From: Actinoplanes flavus
GTDB lineage: Bacteria; Actinomycetota; Actinomycetes; Mycobacteriales; Micromonosporaceae
Reading direction: 5' to 3'
Assembly (NCBI RefSeq): GCF_017592555.1
Contig: NZ_JAGFNS010000051.1
Span: 1 to 39,663, forward strand
DNA length: 39,663 nucleotides
In this document: positions 33,580-39,663 of the stretch, piece by piece
Layout: the number at the start of each line of letters is the position of its first letter
Numbering within the stretch: position 1 is the stretch's first letter
Notes under the pieces: model-generated
Told to the model about the DNA's origin: nothing
Database searches by the model: none
What the model saw: the letters and a program-made list of their open reading frames with translations, nothing else
Program-made: the position numbers and the translations under genes

Positions 33580-34724
33580 GCCGTTTCCTGATCGTGGTGC
33601 CGCCGTTGACCGGCCACCTCACCCCGCTGCGGCCGGTCGCCGCCCGCCTCGCCGCCCGCGGCCACCACGTGGTGTGGGCCGGGGCCGGCCGCTGGCTGCG
33701 GGACCGCCTCGGGCCGGTCGCCGAGATCCACGACTGCGTTCCGGCGTCCTTCACCGTCGGCGCCCGCGAACCCGGGCTGCGCGGGCTCGCCGCGCTGCGG
33801 TTCCTCGTCGAGGACTTCCTGCGGCCGCTGGCGACCGCGATGCTGCCCGGGCTCCGCGCCGCGATCGTCCGGCACCGCCCCGACGTGGTCGTCACCGACC
33901 AGCAGGCGTGGGCCGGGGCCTACGCGGCCGCCGAAGCCGGGCTGCCCTGGGCCACCTCCGCCTCCACGTCGGCGGAACTGTGCGATCCCTACCCACCGAA
34001 CGTCCACGACTGGCTGCGCGGCTGCTTCACCCATCAGCGGTGGGTGGCCGATCCGCGCCTGTCGCCACACCTGATCCTGGCCTTCAGCGTCCCGGCGCTC
34101 GCCGGCCCGGCCGCCACCACGTCGCCGTCGGTGCGCTGGGTCGGCCCGGTCCCGCAGGACGACCCCGGCGCCTGGACGTCGCCGTGGCCCACCGGGAAGC
34201 CACTCGTGCTGGTCACGCTGGGTACCCAGTCCACCGAGACGGGCGCCCGTTTCCTGCGGGAGTGCGCCGGTGCCCTGGCCGCGCGCCCCGGCCTGAACGC
34301 GGTGATCGCCGACCCCGGCCGGGTGGTCGGCCCGTGCCCCGAGCACGTCCACGTGACGCCGTGGGTGCCGCAGCAGGCCGTGCTGAAGCGGGCCGGCCTG
34401 GTGATCTGCCACGCCGGGCACAACACGGTCACCGAATCGCTGTGGCACGGCCAGCCGCTGGTGGTGGCCCCGATCCGCGACGACCAGACCGTCGTCGCCG
34501 CCCAGGTGGTCAGCGCGGGCGCGGGCGTCCGGCTGCGCTTCGCGCACGCCACCGCCGCTCACATCGGCGCGGCCGTCGACACGATCCGCGCCGATCCCGG
34601 GTACGCCCACGCGGCGGCCCGGATCCGTTCCGCCTGCCGTGCCGCCGGTGGCGCGGACGAAGCGGTCACCCACCTGGAAGCTCTCGCACGGTCCACGACT
34701 CTGATCCCGGAGGTCACCCGTTGA
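33576..34724 (+). CDS. MGT-type (GT1) glycosyltransferase
   Basis: A 382-residue UDP-glycosyltransferase of the macrolide/erythromycin-type family. The N-terminal acceptor domain starts FLIVVPPLTGHLTPLRPVAARLAARGHHVVWA. The C-terminal donor site has HVHVTPWVPQQAVLKRAGLVICHAGHNTVTESLWHGQPLVVAP, the usual GT-B signature for binding a nucleotide sugar. It would attach a sugar to the lipid or polyketide. GTG 33576 overlaps the stop of the hydrolase by four bases. No sugar-modifying genes are in the operon, so a common cellular sugar nucleotide is likely. Confidence 0.9.
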   Translation: MSRFLIVVPPLTGHLTPLRPVAARLAARGHHVVWAGAGRWLRDRLGPVAEIHDCVPASFTVGAREPGLRGLAALRFLVEDFLRPLATAMLPGLRAAIVRHRPDVVVTDQQAWAGAYAAAEAGLPWATSASTSAELCDPYPPNVHDWLRGCFTHQRWVADPRLSPHLILAFSVPALAGPAATTSPSVRWVGPVPQDDPGAWTSPWPTGKPLVLVTLGTQSTETGARFLRECAGALAARPGLNAVIADPGRVVGPCPEHVHVTPWVPQQAVLKRAGLVICHAGHNTVTESLWHGQPLVVAPIRDDQTVVAAQVVSAGAGVRLRFAHATAAHIGAAVDTIRADPGYAHAAARIRSACRAAGGADEAVTHLEALARSTTLIPEVTR

Positions 34725-36658
34725 ACGGGTCGATGCTGCCCGCCGCCGCCGCGGCCGCCGTCCTGGTGCTGGACGGGCTGCGCCTGCGTGCCCGTCTCCG
34801 CGCCATCCCGTCGCTCCCCGCCCGGAATCCGGTCGTGGTGCCCTCCCCGCCCGCCCGGCATCCGGTTCCCGTGACCGCCTCGTCCGCCGGGAGCCCCATC
34901 TACGTGCCGGCCGATCGGGAGCCGGTCACCCCGCCCGGCGACGGGACCGACCGCTTCGTGCTGGTCACCGCCGCCGGGGTCACCGTCGACGAACGGACCC
35001 ACCGGCAGGCGGTGGCACACGCCGAGCGGGAGGGCCTCGCCGTACTGGATCTGGTCCCCGCCGACCTGCCGATGGCGCAGACGTTCACCCTGGCCCGCCA
35101 GGTCGACCCGGCCACCTACCGGACCGATCCGCTGGCGCCCGGCCGGGGCGCCGGTCAGGCCCTGCTGGTCGACGCGGCCCTGGCCGCCCGTGCCGGTGTG
35201 CGATCCGGCGACGGCCACGACCCGGCCACCATGATCCGGATCACCGACCGGCTCAAGAAGTACGCCGCGGCCGACGCCGGCCTGCTCGTGACCCCGGAGG
35301 TCGCCGCCGTCCCCGCCGACCCGGCGACGTTCCGCGCCCGGCTGCGCGCCGCCACCGTCTCGCCGCACGCCACCCTGGCCATCCGCCTGTACGGCTACCT
35401 GCTGCTGGCCACCGCGATCGTGCTCGACCCGGCGTGGGGACTGCTCGCCCTGGCCGGCTACGTCACCCAGCCCTACCTGGTGACGGCCGGCACCGGCCTG
35501 CGCCCGGCCGACCGCCTCCGGGCCGCCTGGCTGCGCCCGGTCCGCGATCCGCTGCGCTGGTGGCGGTGTGCCCGGGGGACGTGGCGGTCACCGTACGACC
35601 GGCAGATGGACGAACGCCGCGCCCACGCCCGGACCGTCTACGCGCGGGACCTGGCCGACGGCACCGGCCGCTTCTTCGAGCCCCGCCGCGACGACTGCCC
35701 CTGGTGCGGCGGCACCCGGTTGCGGCGCCGTCTCACCTCACCGGACCGGATCATGGGCAAGCCCGGCTCCTTCTCGCTCGAGAGGTGCGGGGACTGCGGG
35801 CACCTCTTCCAGAACCCCCGGCTGAACGCCGCCGGCCTGGAGTTCTACTACCGGGACGTCTACGACGGGCTGGGCGCCTCCGGCAGCGAGAAGCTCCTGG
35901 CCGGCCACGTCGACTCCTACCGTGGCCGGGTGACCATGGTTCGCGCCCACACCAGCCCGCGCAGGTGGCTGGACGTCGGCACCGGCTGGGGCCACTTCTG
36001 CCGGTACGCGGCGCCCCATCTGCCCGGCACCGTCTTCGACGGCCTCGACATGGGCGACGGCGTCCTGGAGGCTCAGCGCCGTGGCTGGATCGACCTCGCC
36101 CACCAGGGCATGTTCCCCGCGTCGGCGGACCGTCTCACCGGCCACTACGACGTCATCAGCATGCATCACTACCTGGAGCACACGCTCGATCCGCGGGCCG
36201 AGATCGGGGCGGCGGCCCGTGCCCTGCCACCCGGCGGCCACCTGCTCATCGAGGTCCCGAACCCGCGGTTCGGCCCGGCCCGCCTGCTGCGCAGCCTGTG
36301 GCTGCCGTACTTCCAGCCACAGCACCTGAACCTCATCGCGCTGCCCCGTCTCGTGGAGGCGGTCGCCGCCCAGGGTCTGACCGTGGTCGCCACCGACACC
36401 GGCCGCGCCCACCAGCCGTGCGACCTCTCCGGCGCCCTGGCGCTGTGGCTCAACAGCCGCTTCCCCGAGCCGGACCGGCCGTGGCTGCCGGTGCCCGCGA
36501 CCCGCCTGTCCCGCGCCCGGCACAGCATGGCCTGGTCCATGGCGATCCCGGCCCTGGTCCTGGCCGCCGTGACGGACCGGCTGCTGGCCGCCGCGATCGC
36601 GCCCACCTCCGGCGGCAACTGCTACCGCCTGCTGGCCCGCAAACCCGTGGCGGGCTGA
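34721..36658 (+). CDS. Membrane-anchored class I methyltransferase with zinc-ribbon-like motif
   Basis: A 645-residue two-part protein. The first 320 residues have a hydrophobic N-terminus (LPAAAAAAVLVLDGL), an unrecognised soluble region, and a pair of membrane segments near 220-255 (LYGYLLLATAIVL, then LLALAGYVTQPYLV). Then come CPWCGG (C326) and CGDCGH, a zinc-binding pair often found before such methyltransferases, and a SAM site RWLDVGTGWGHFCRYA (about 415-430) with MHHYLEHTLDP downstream. It would methylate the product, perhaps its sugar, at the membrane. The TTG at 34721 overlaps the previous stop (TTGA) and has GGAGGT six bases upstream; ATG 34733 is too far from that site. Confidence 0.8.
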   Translation: MNGSMLPAAAAAAVLVLDGLRLRARLRAIPSLPARNPVVVPSPPARHPVPVTASSAGSPIYVPADREPVTPPGDGTDRFVLVTAAGVTVDERTHRQAVAHAEREGLAVLDLVPADLPMAQTFTLARQVDPATYRTDPLAPGRGAGQALLVDAALAARAGVRSGDGHDPATMIRITDRLKKYAAADAGLLVTPEVAAVPADPATFRARLRAATVSPHATLAIRLYGYLLLATAIVLDPAWGLLALAGYVTQPYLVTAGTGLRPADRLRAAWLRPVRDPLRWWRCARGTWRSPYDRQMDERRAHARTVYARDLADGTGRFFEPRRDDCPWCGGTRLRRRLTSPDRIMGKPGSFSLERCGDCGHLFQNPRLNAAGLEFYYRDVYDGLGASGSEKLLAGHVDSYRGRVTMVRAHTSPRRWLDVGTGWGHFCRYAAPHLPGTVFDGLDMGDGVLEAQRRGWIDLAHQGMFPASADRLTGHYDVISMHHYLEHTLDPRAEIGAAARALPPGGHLLIEVPNPRFGPARLLRSLWLPYFQPQHLNLIALPRLVEAVAAQGLTVVATDTGRAHQPCDLSGALALWLNSRFPEPDRPWLPVPATRLSRARHSMAWSMAIPALVLAAVTDRLLAAAIAPTSGGNCYRLLARKPVAG

Positions 36659-37785
36659 CCGTCAGCGGCGGCGGTGACGGGCGCGCCGCCGCGCGTACCC
36701 TCGACGGGTTTCGGCGATCCACCGCGGCCGCAGGCGCGGCAGGCACCGCGACGGCGCAGGTGGTAGGCGTAGGTGGCGACCGCGAGGCCGGCGCTCCAGA
36801 GCAGCCAGAGGATGCTGGGCACCCGCAGCGCCCAGCCGTCGCCGAGGTCCGGGTCCCAGACCATCATCAGCCCGGCCGGAACCAGGACGACGGCGACGAT
36901 CGACGCGGGCACGACCGCGAGGGCGGGCGGCACCGGCTTTCCGGCCTTGAACCAGATCCATCGCGGGTAGACCTCGCCCCACCGGCTGACCAGGCCGTGG
37001 GTGAGGACGCCGCCGACCGCGGACGCGATCGCGCAGCCCAGGCCGACGCTCAGCATGCCCGGCGTGTCCTGCATCATCCGCAGGAAGTCGTGGCTGATGC
37101 CGAGGGGATGGCCGAGAAACCAGGCCACCCGGGTGATCTCGTACGGCAGCGGCGCCACGCAGGCGACCAGCACGGCCCAGCGTCCCCACCGCAGCAGGGT
37201 TCGCCGGGACGGGCCGGGGCCGGCGGCGGGATGGCGGCCGCAGTGCCGGCATGCGCCACGGACCCGGCGCTGATGGGCGAGCGTGGCGGCGGCCCACAGC
37301 AGGCCACCGGCGAACAGGATGATCAGGTTGGTGCGGTGCCAGTACAGGATGTCGCCGATCCCCTCCTGCGGGCCGGGCACGCCGGTGAACGCGAAGACCA
37401 GCAGCACCGGGCCGAACGCGATGAGGGCGATCATCGTGTAGTCGGGGATGACCAGAGTCAGCCCGGCCGCCGTGATCCAGCCGAAGGCGGTCATCGCAGC
37501 CGCGGCGCGCCGGGAGCCGGCGCCGCGGGTCATCGCCAGCGCGACGACCGCTCCGAGCAGCCCGAGCGCGGCCATGACCGGGGCGACCACCTCGACCGGG
37601 CTGCCCTCCAGCAGCGATCCCGACCGGCGGTCGTCGGCAGCCGGAGCGAACGGGAACCCACCGCCGCCGGCCGTCCAGTACAGACCCAGCGAGCCGTACA
37701 TCAGTGACCAGCCGGCGGCCGCGTATCCCGACCAGCACGGCCAGCGCCGCCACCATTCCGCCATCCGTGCCGTCATTCGAGACAT
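36622..37785 (-). CDS. Polytopic membrane protein with two CxxC motifs
   Basis: A 387-residue protein with about eight to ten membrane segments, starting MSRMTARMAEWWRRWPCWSGYAAAGWSLMYGSLGLYWTAGG. Two loop regions carry ACRHCGRH and ACRACGRG, a possible metal or disulfide site. I do not recognise a function. ATG 37785 has GGGAGGGAG about six bases upstream. It is divergent from the kinase/regulator pair at 37937, which may control it. Its 3' end overlaps that of the convergent methyltransferase gene by 37 bases. Confidence 0.8.
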   Translation of the reverse strand: MSRMTARMAEWWRRWPCWSGYAAAGWSLMYGSLGLYWTAGGGGFPFAPAADDRRSGSLLEGSPVEVVAPVMAALGLLGAVVALAMTRGAGSRRAAAAMTAFGWITAAGLTLVIPDYTMIALIAFGPVLLVFAFTGVPGPQEGIGDILYWHRTNLIILFAGGLLWAAATLAHQRRVRGACRHCGRHPAAGPGPSRRTLLRWGRWAVLVACVAPLPYEITRVAWFLGHPLGISHDFLRMMQDTPGMLSVGLGCAIASAVGGVLTHGLVSRWGEVYPRWIWFKAGKPVPPALAVVPASIVAVVLVPAGLMMVWDPDLGDGWALRVPSILWLLWSAGLAVATYAYHLRRRGACRACGRGGSPKPVEGTRGGAPVTAAADGQPATGLRASRR

Positions 37786-37883
37786 GTCGCTCCCTCCCGG
37801 ATCCGTCGTCTCCCAGCCTCGGCCTCCGACGTACGCGGAACCATCTGCCGAAACGGCGATCCGGGCCCGGTCGGCCCGCGGTT

Positions 37884-37901
37884 CTCTGCCGATCGGCAGA
37901 G
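37884..37901. promoter_or_regulatory. Perfect 18-bp palindrome, operator candidate
   Basis: CTCTGCCGATCGGCAGAG is a perfect palindrome. It ends 35 bases before the kinase ATG, immediately upstream of where the -35 box of the kinase promoter would be, and lies about 100 bp from the start of the divergent membrane protein. A partial copy, TCTGCCGA, occurs near 37848. It is a good candidate binding site for the NarL-type regulator of this pair. Confidence 0.55.
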
Positions 37902-37924
37902 GGCGGTGGCTCCGGTCGGCCGCC

Positions 37925-37936
37925 TACGATCGGGCC
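37925..37936 (+). promoter_or_regulatory. -10 element of a probable leaderless promoter
   Basis: TACGAT (37925-37930) fits the TAnnnT consensus and ends six bases before the ATG at 37937. Transcription would thus start at or next to the start codon. No ribosome site precedes the ATG. Confidence 0.55.
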
Positions 37937-38911
37937 ATGCTGCGTGCCCTGCTCGGCTGGATCGCCATGGCCGCCGGCGGTGTCTCGCTGTGCGCGAGCC
38001 CGCTGGCCGGCGCCGCGCCGAACCTCCACTTCGTCGTGTCCGGGACGCTCGCGGCGCTGCTCGCGGTGGCGGTGCGGTGGGGTCCGCGCCGGCACATCGT
38101 CGGGGCCGCGCTGCTCGCCGGTGGCGCGATGGCGTCCTGGCTGTGGGTTCTCGCCGCTGATCTGCCCATCGTGGAGCGGGTGGCGGCGGCGCTGGTGTGG
38201 ACGGCTCCGGCGGGGCTGGCACTCGTCGTCGGCGGCTATCCGCGGTTGACCGCCCACCAGCGCGCCGTGGAGGTGGAGCAGGCCCGGCAGGAGCTGCGGC
38301 TGCGGTGGGCGCGGGATCTGCACGACTTCGTGGCCCACGACGTGAGCGGCATCGTCGCCCAGGCGCAGGCGGCCCGGTTCGTGGCGTCCGGCCGTCCCGA
38401 GGCGGCCGGCGCGGCGCTGGAACGCATCGAGGCCGCCGGGCTGGCCGCGCTGGCGACGATGGACCGCATGGTCGGCATGCTGCACGAGCCGGACGGCCCG
38501 GCGGTCCGGCCGGTGCCCACGCTGGTCGACCTGCCCGAACTCGTCGACCGGTTCCGGGCCGGTGGGGACGTCGACGTCCGGTTCACCGAGGACCCGCGCC
38601 CGGTGCGGGCGCCACGCGACACCGGTGCGGTGGCGTACCGGGTCGTGGTGGAGGCGCTGACCAACGTCCGCCGGCACGCGGCCTCGGCACGGCGGGTCGA
38701 CGTCGTCGTCGCCGGCGGACCCGCCGGTGTCGAGGTGCGGATACGCGACGACGGACCCGGCGCCACACCGTCGCGGCGGCCGCCCGGCGCCGGTGGCCGG
38801 GGACTGGCGGCCCTGCGGGAGCAGGTTGCCGCGGTCGGCGGCGCCCTGACCGCCGGGCCGGCCGGCCGCGGCTGGGAGGTCGTCGCCGTGTTCCCCGGCG
38901 GTGGCTCGTGA
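37937..38911 (+). CDS. NarL-type sensor histidine kinase
   Basis: A 324-residue kinase with about four membrane segments in the first 100 residues and almost no external part. The HisKA_3 motif is WARDLHDFVAHDVSGIVAQ with H129. The ATPase domain has VVVEALTNVRRHA, IRDDGPG and GGRGLAALREQ. ATG 37937 is preceded by a -10-like TACGAT at the spacing of a leaderless transcript. The stop overlaps the regulator start (GTGA). Confidence 0.88.
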   Translation: MLRALLGWIAMAAGGVSLCASPLAGAAPNLHFVVSGTLAALLAVAVRWGPRRHIVGAALLAGGAMASWLWVLAADLPIVERVAAALVWTAPAGLALVVGGYPRLTAHQRAVEVEQARQELRLRWARDLHDFVAHDVSGIVAQAQAARFVASGRPEAAGAALERIEAAGLAALATMDRMVGMLHEPDGPAVRPVPTLVDLPELVDRFRAGGDVDVRFTEDPRPVRAPRDTGAVAYRVVVEALTNVRRHAASARRVDVVVAGGPAGVEVRIRDDGPGATPSRRPPGAGGRGLAALREQVAAVGGALTAGPAGRGWEVVAVFPGGGS

Positions 38912-39540
38912 CCACCCGGGTCCTGCTCGCCGACGACCATCCGGACGTGCGCGGCGGCTTTCGCCTGGTGCTGGACTCCCAGCCGGACATCACGGTGGTC
39001 GGTGAGGCCGCCGACGGGACGGCGGCCCTGGACCTGGCCCGCCGGCTGCGGCCCGACGTCGTCCTCACCGACATCCGGATGCCGGGCATCGACGGCCTGG
39101 AACTGACCCGGCTGCTCACCGAGGCCGGCCTGCGCGTCGTCGTGGTGACGACCTTCGACCACGACGCGTACGTCGACGGCGCGCTGCGCAACGGCGCGTG
39201 CGGTTTCCTGCTCAAGCGGTCGGGCCCGGCGCTGCTGGTCGAGGGTGTCCGCGCGGCGGTCGCCGGCGACGCCCTGATCAGCCCGGAGGTCACCGTCCGG
39301 CTGCTGCGGGCCGTGACGGCGGCGGCCCGGCCGGAGGAGCCCAACCCGCTGACGAACCGCGAGACCGACATCGTCCGGCTGGTCGCCCGGGGCCTGACGA
39401 ACGCCCAGATCGGCGCCGAGCTGTTCATCTCGCCCGGCACGGCCAAGACCCACATCGCCAACATCCAGGCGAAACTCGGCCTGCACAACCGGGTCGCCGT
39501 CGCCGGCTGGGCATGGCGTGCCGGCCTGGCCGACCCCTAA
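38908..39540 (+). CDS. NarL/LuxR-type response regulator
   Basis: A 210-residue regulator. The receiver has D10/H11 (LLADDHPDVR), phosphorylated D55 (VVLTDIRMPG) and the lysine in GFLLKRSG. The LuxR DNA-binding domain reads LTNRETDIVRLVARGLTNAQ, followed by IGAELFISPGTAKTHIANIQAKLG. GTG 38908 is coupled to the kinase by GTGA. Its TAA stop is contained in the CTAA next to the right IS end, so the insertion is placed directly behind the gene and the protein is intact. Likely targets are the palindrome at 37884 and genes next to it. Confidence 0.9.
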   Translation: MTTRVLLADDHPDVRGGFRLVLDSQPDITVVGEAADGTAALDLARRLRPDVVLTDIRMPGIDGLELTRLLTEAGLRVVVVTTFDHDAYVDGALRNGACGFLLKRSGPALLVEGVRAAVAGDALISPEVTVRLLRAVTAAARPEEPNPLTNRETDIVRLVARGLTNAQIGAELFISPGTAKTHIANIQAKLGLHNRVAVAGWAWRAGLADP

Positions 39541-39663
39541 GGCGTGTTTCATAAGCCGGTCAGAGCCACTCGCAGATGACCGTGATGGTTAGGACGGCCT
39601 GGAATCGGACGGCCAACTTGTCGTAGCGGGTGGCCACGCCGCGGTGGCGCTTGAGCCGGGCGA
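39541..39663 (-). mobile_element. IS5-family insertion sequence, terminal fragment (inverted copy)
   Basis: The same IS end as at 1-123, in inverted orientation, running out of the window on the right. It begins GGCGTGTTTCATAAGCC directly after the CTAA that contains the stop codon of the response regulator. The remaining part of the element is not visible. Confidence 0.85.
39560..39661 (-). CDS. IS5-family transposase, C-terminal fragment (5' end outside window)
   Basis: The last 33 codons of a transposase, identical to the fragment at the left edge (RHRGVATRYDKLAVRF and the CEWL end). It reads inward, so its 3' end faces the 3' end of the response regulator gene. Since only the shared end is present, whether the complete copies are identical is not known. 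Confidence 0.85.
   Translation of the reverse strand, partial: ARLKRHRGVATRYDKLAVRFQAVLTITVICEWL

Larger units (their letters stand above)
39537..39663. repeat. Terminal inverted repeat of the window, right copy (127 nt)
   Basis: Exact reverse complement of bases 1-127. It includes the IS end (39541-39663) and the four bases CTAA in front of it. The base before (39536, C) does not continue the match. Confidence 0.95.

Noticed and set aside
33398..34720. N-terminal extension of the methyltransferase through the glycosyltransferase region
   Set aside because: The open frame continues upstream only by chance in another frame of the glycosyltransferase gene; the ribosome site and the TTG at 34721 mark the real start.
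1..39663. A 39-kb composite transposon carrying the synthase operon
   Set aside because: The exact 127-nt terminal identity is also what a k-mer assembler leaves at collapsed repeats, and only IS ends are seen. Without outer flanks and complete IS copies it cannot be claimed.
1..39663. CRISPR arrays, tRNA or rRNA genes
   Set aside because: No regularly spaced repeats with spacers and no tRNA- or rRNA-like sequence were recognised. The only tandem repeat is the in-frame 36-bp array in the synthase A gene.

Overview
The window is very GC-rich actinobacterial DNA with strong G/C preference at third codon positions, many GTG and two TTG starts, several 4-nt stop/start overlaps and at least one likely leaderless gene. 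The mix of genes (DUF574-type SAM methyltransferase, DivIVA-like coiled-coil protein, DesK/NarL two-component systems, F420-type oxidoreductases, secreted endonuclease I) fits a filamentous actinomycete, plausibly Micromonosporaceae such as Actinoplanes. The genus is a guess; the phylum is secure.

Both ends of the window are the same piece of an IS5-family insertion sequence (the transposase C-terminus) in inverted orientation. The two ends match perfectly for exactly 127 nt and then diverge. This may reflect real IS copies on both sides, but it also looks like a contig cut at a collapsed repeat by a k=127 assembler, so a 39-kb composite transposon cannot be claimed.

Left part (0.1-21.7 kb) is mixed accessory and housekeeping content: a MarR regulator divergent from an amidohydrolase with clear operator-like repeats; a membrane GT2 glycan synthase carrying a C-terminal MshEN-like (possible c-di-GMP) domain; a small Cys/His protein; a PPOX/F420 enzyme; a secreted GH26 hydrolase; a large membrane-anchored NACHT NTPase (candidate antiphage protein) directly behind a TetR gene; a luciferase-like F420 oxidoreductase divergent from that TetR; a PAS-PAS-GAF histidine kinase; a MerR-PP2C fusion gene broken by an apparent 1-nt deletion; a DivIVA-like protein; a DUF574 methyltransferase preceded by a five-codon mini-ORF; an ABC exporter divergent from a DesK/NarL pair; a small membrane protein; a secreted endonuclease; and a dienelactone-hydrolase-like enzyme.

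Right-centre (21.9-36.7 kb) is the main item: a tightly coupled six-gene lipid/polyketide operon. Protein A is (NMO-like)-NMO/ER-KS-AT-ACP-KR and protein B is KS-AT-DH-PPTase. Together they hold nearly all activities of a PfaABCDE polyunsaturated fatty acid synthase or a heterocyst-glycolipid-type (hglE) synthase, compressed into two polypeptides that include their own activating phosphopantetheinyl transferase. They are followed by a free ACP, an alpha/beta hydrolase (likely release enzyme), an MGT-type glycosyltransferase and a membrane-anchored methyltransferase. The inferred product is a glycosylated, possibly methylated long-chain lipid or polyketide.

The right edge (36.6-39.5 kb) holds a polytopic membrane protein divergent from a NarL-type kinase/regulator pair. 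The shared promoter region has a perfect 18-bp palindrome just upstream of a probable leaderless kinase promoter. The second IS end closes the window.
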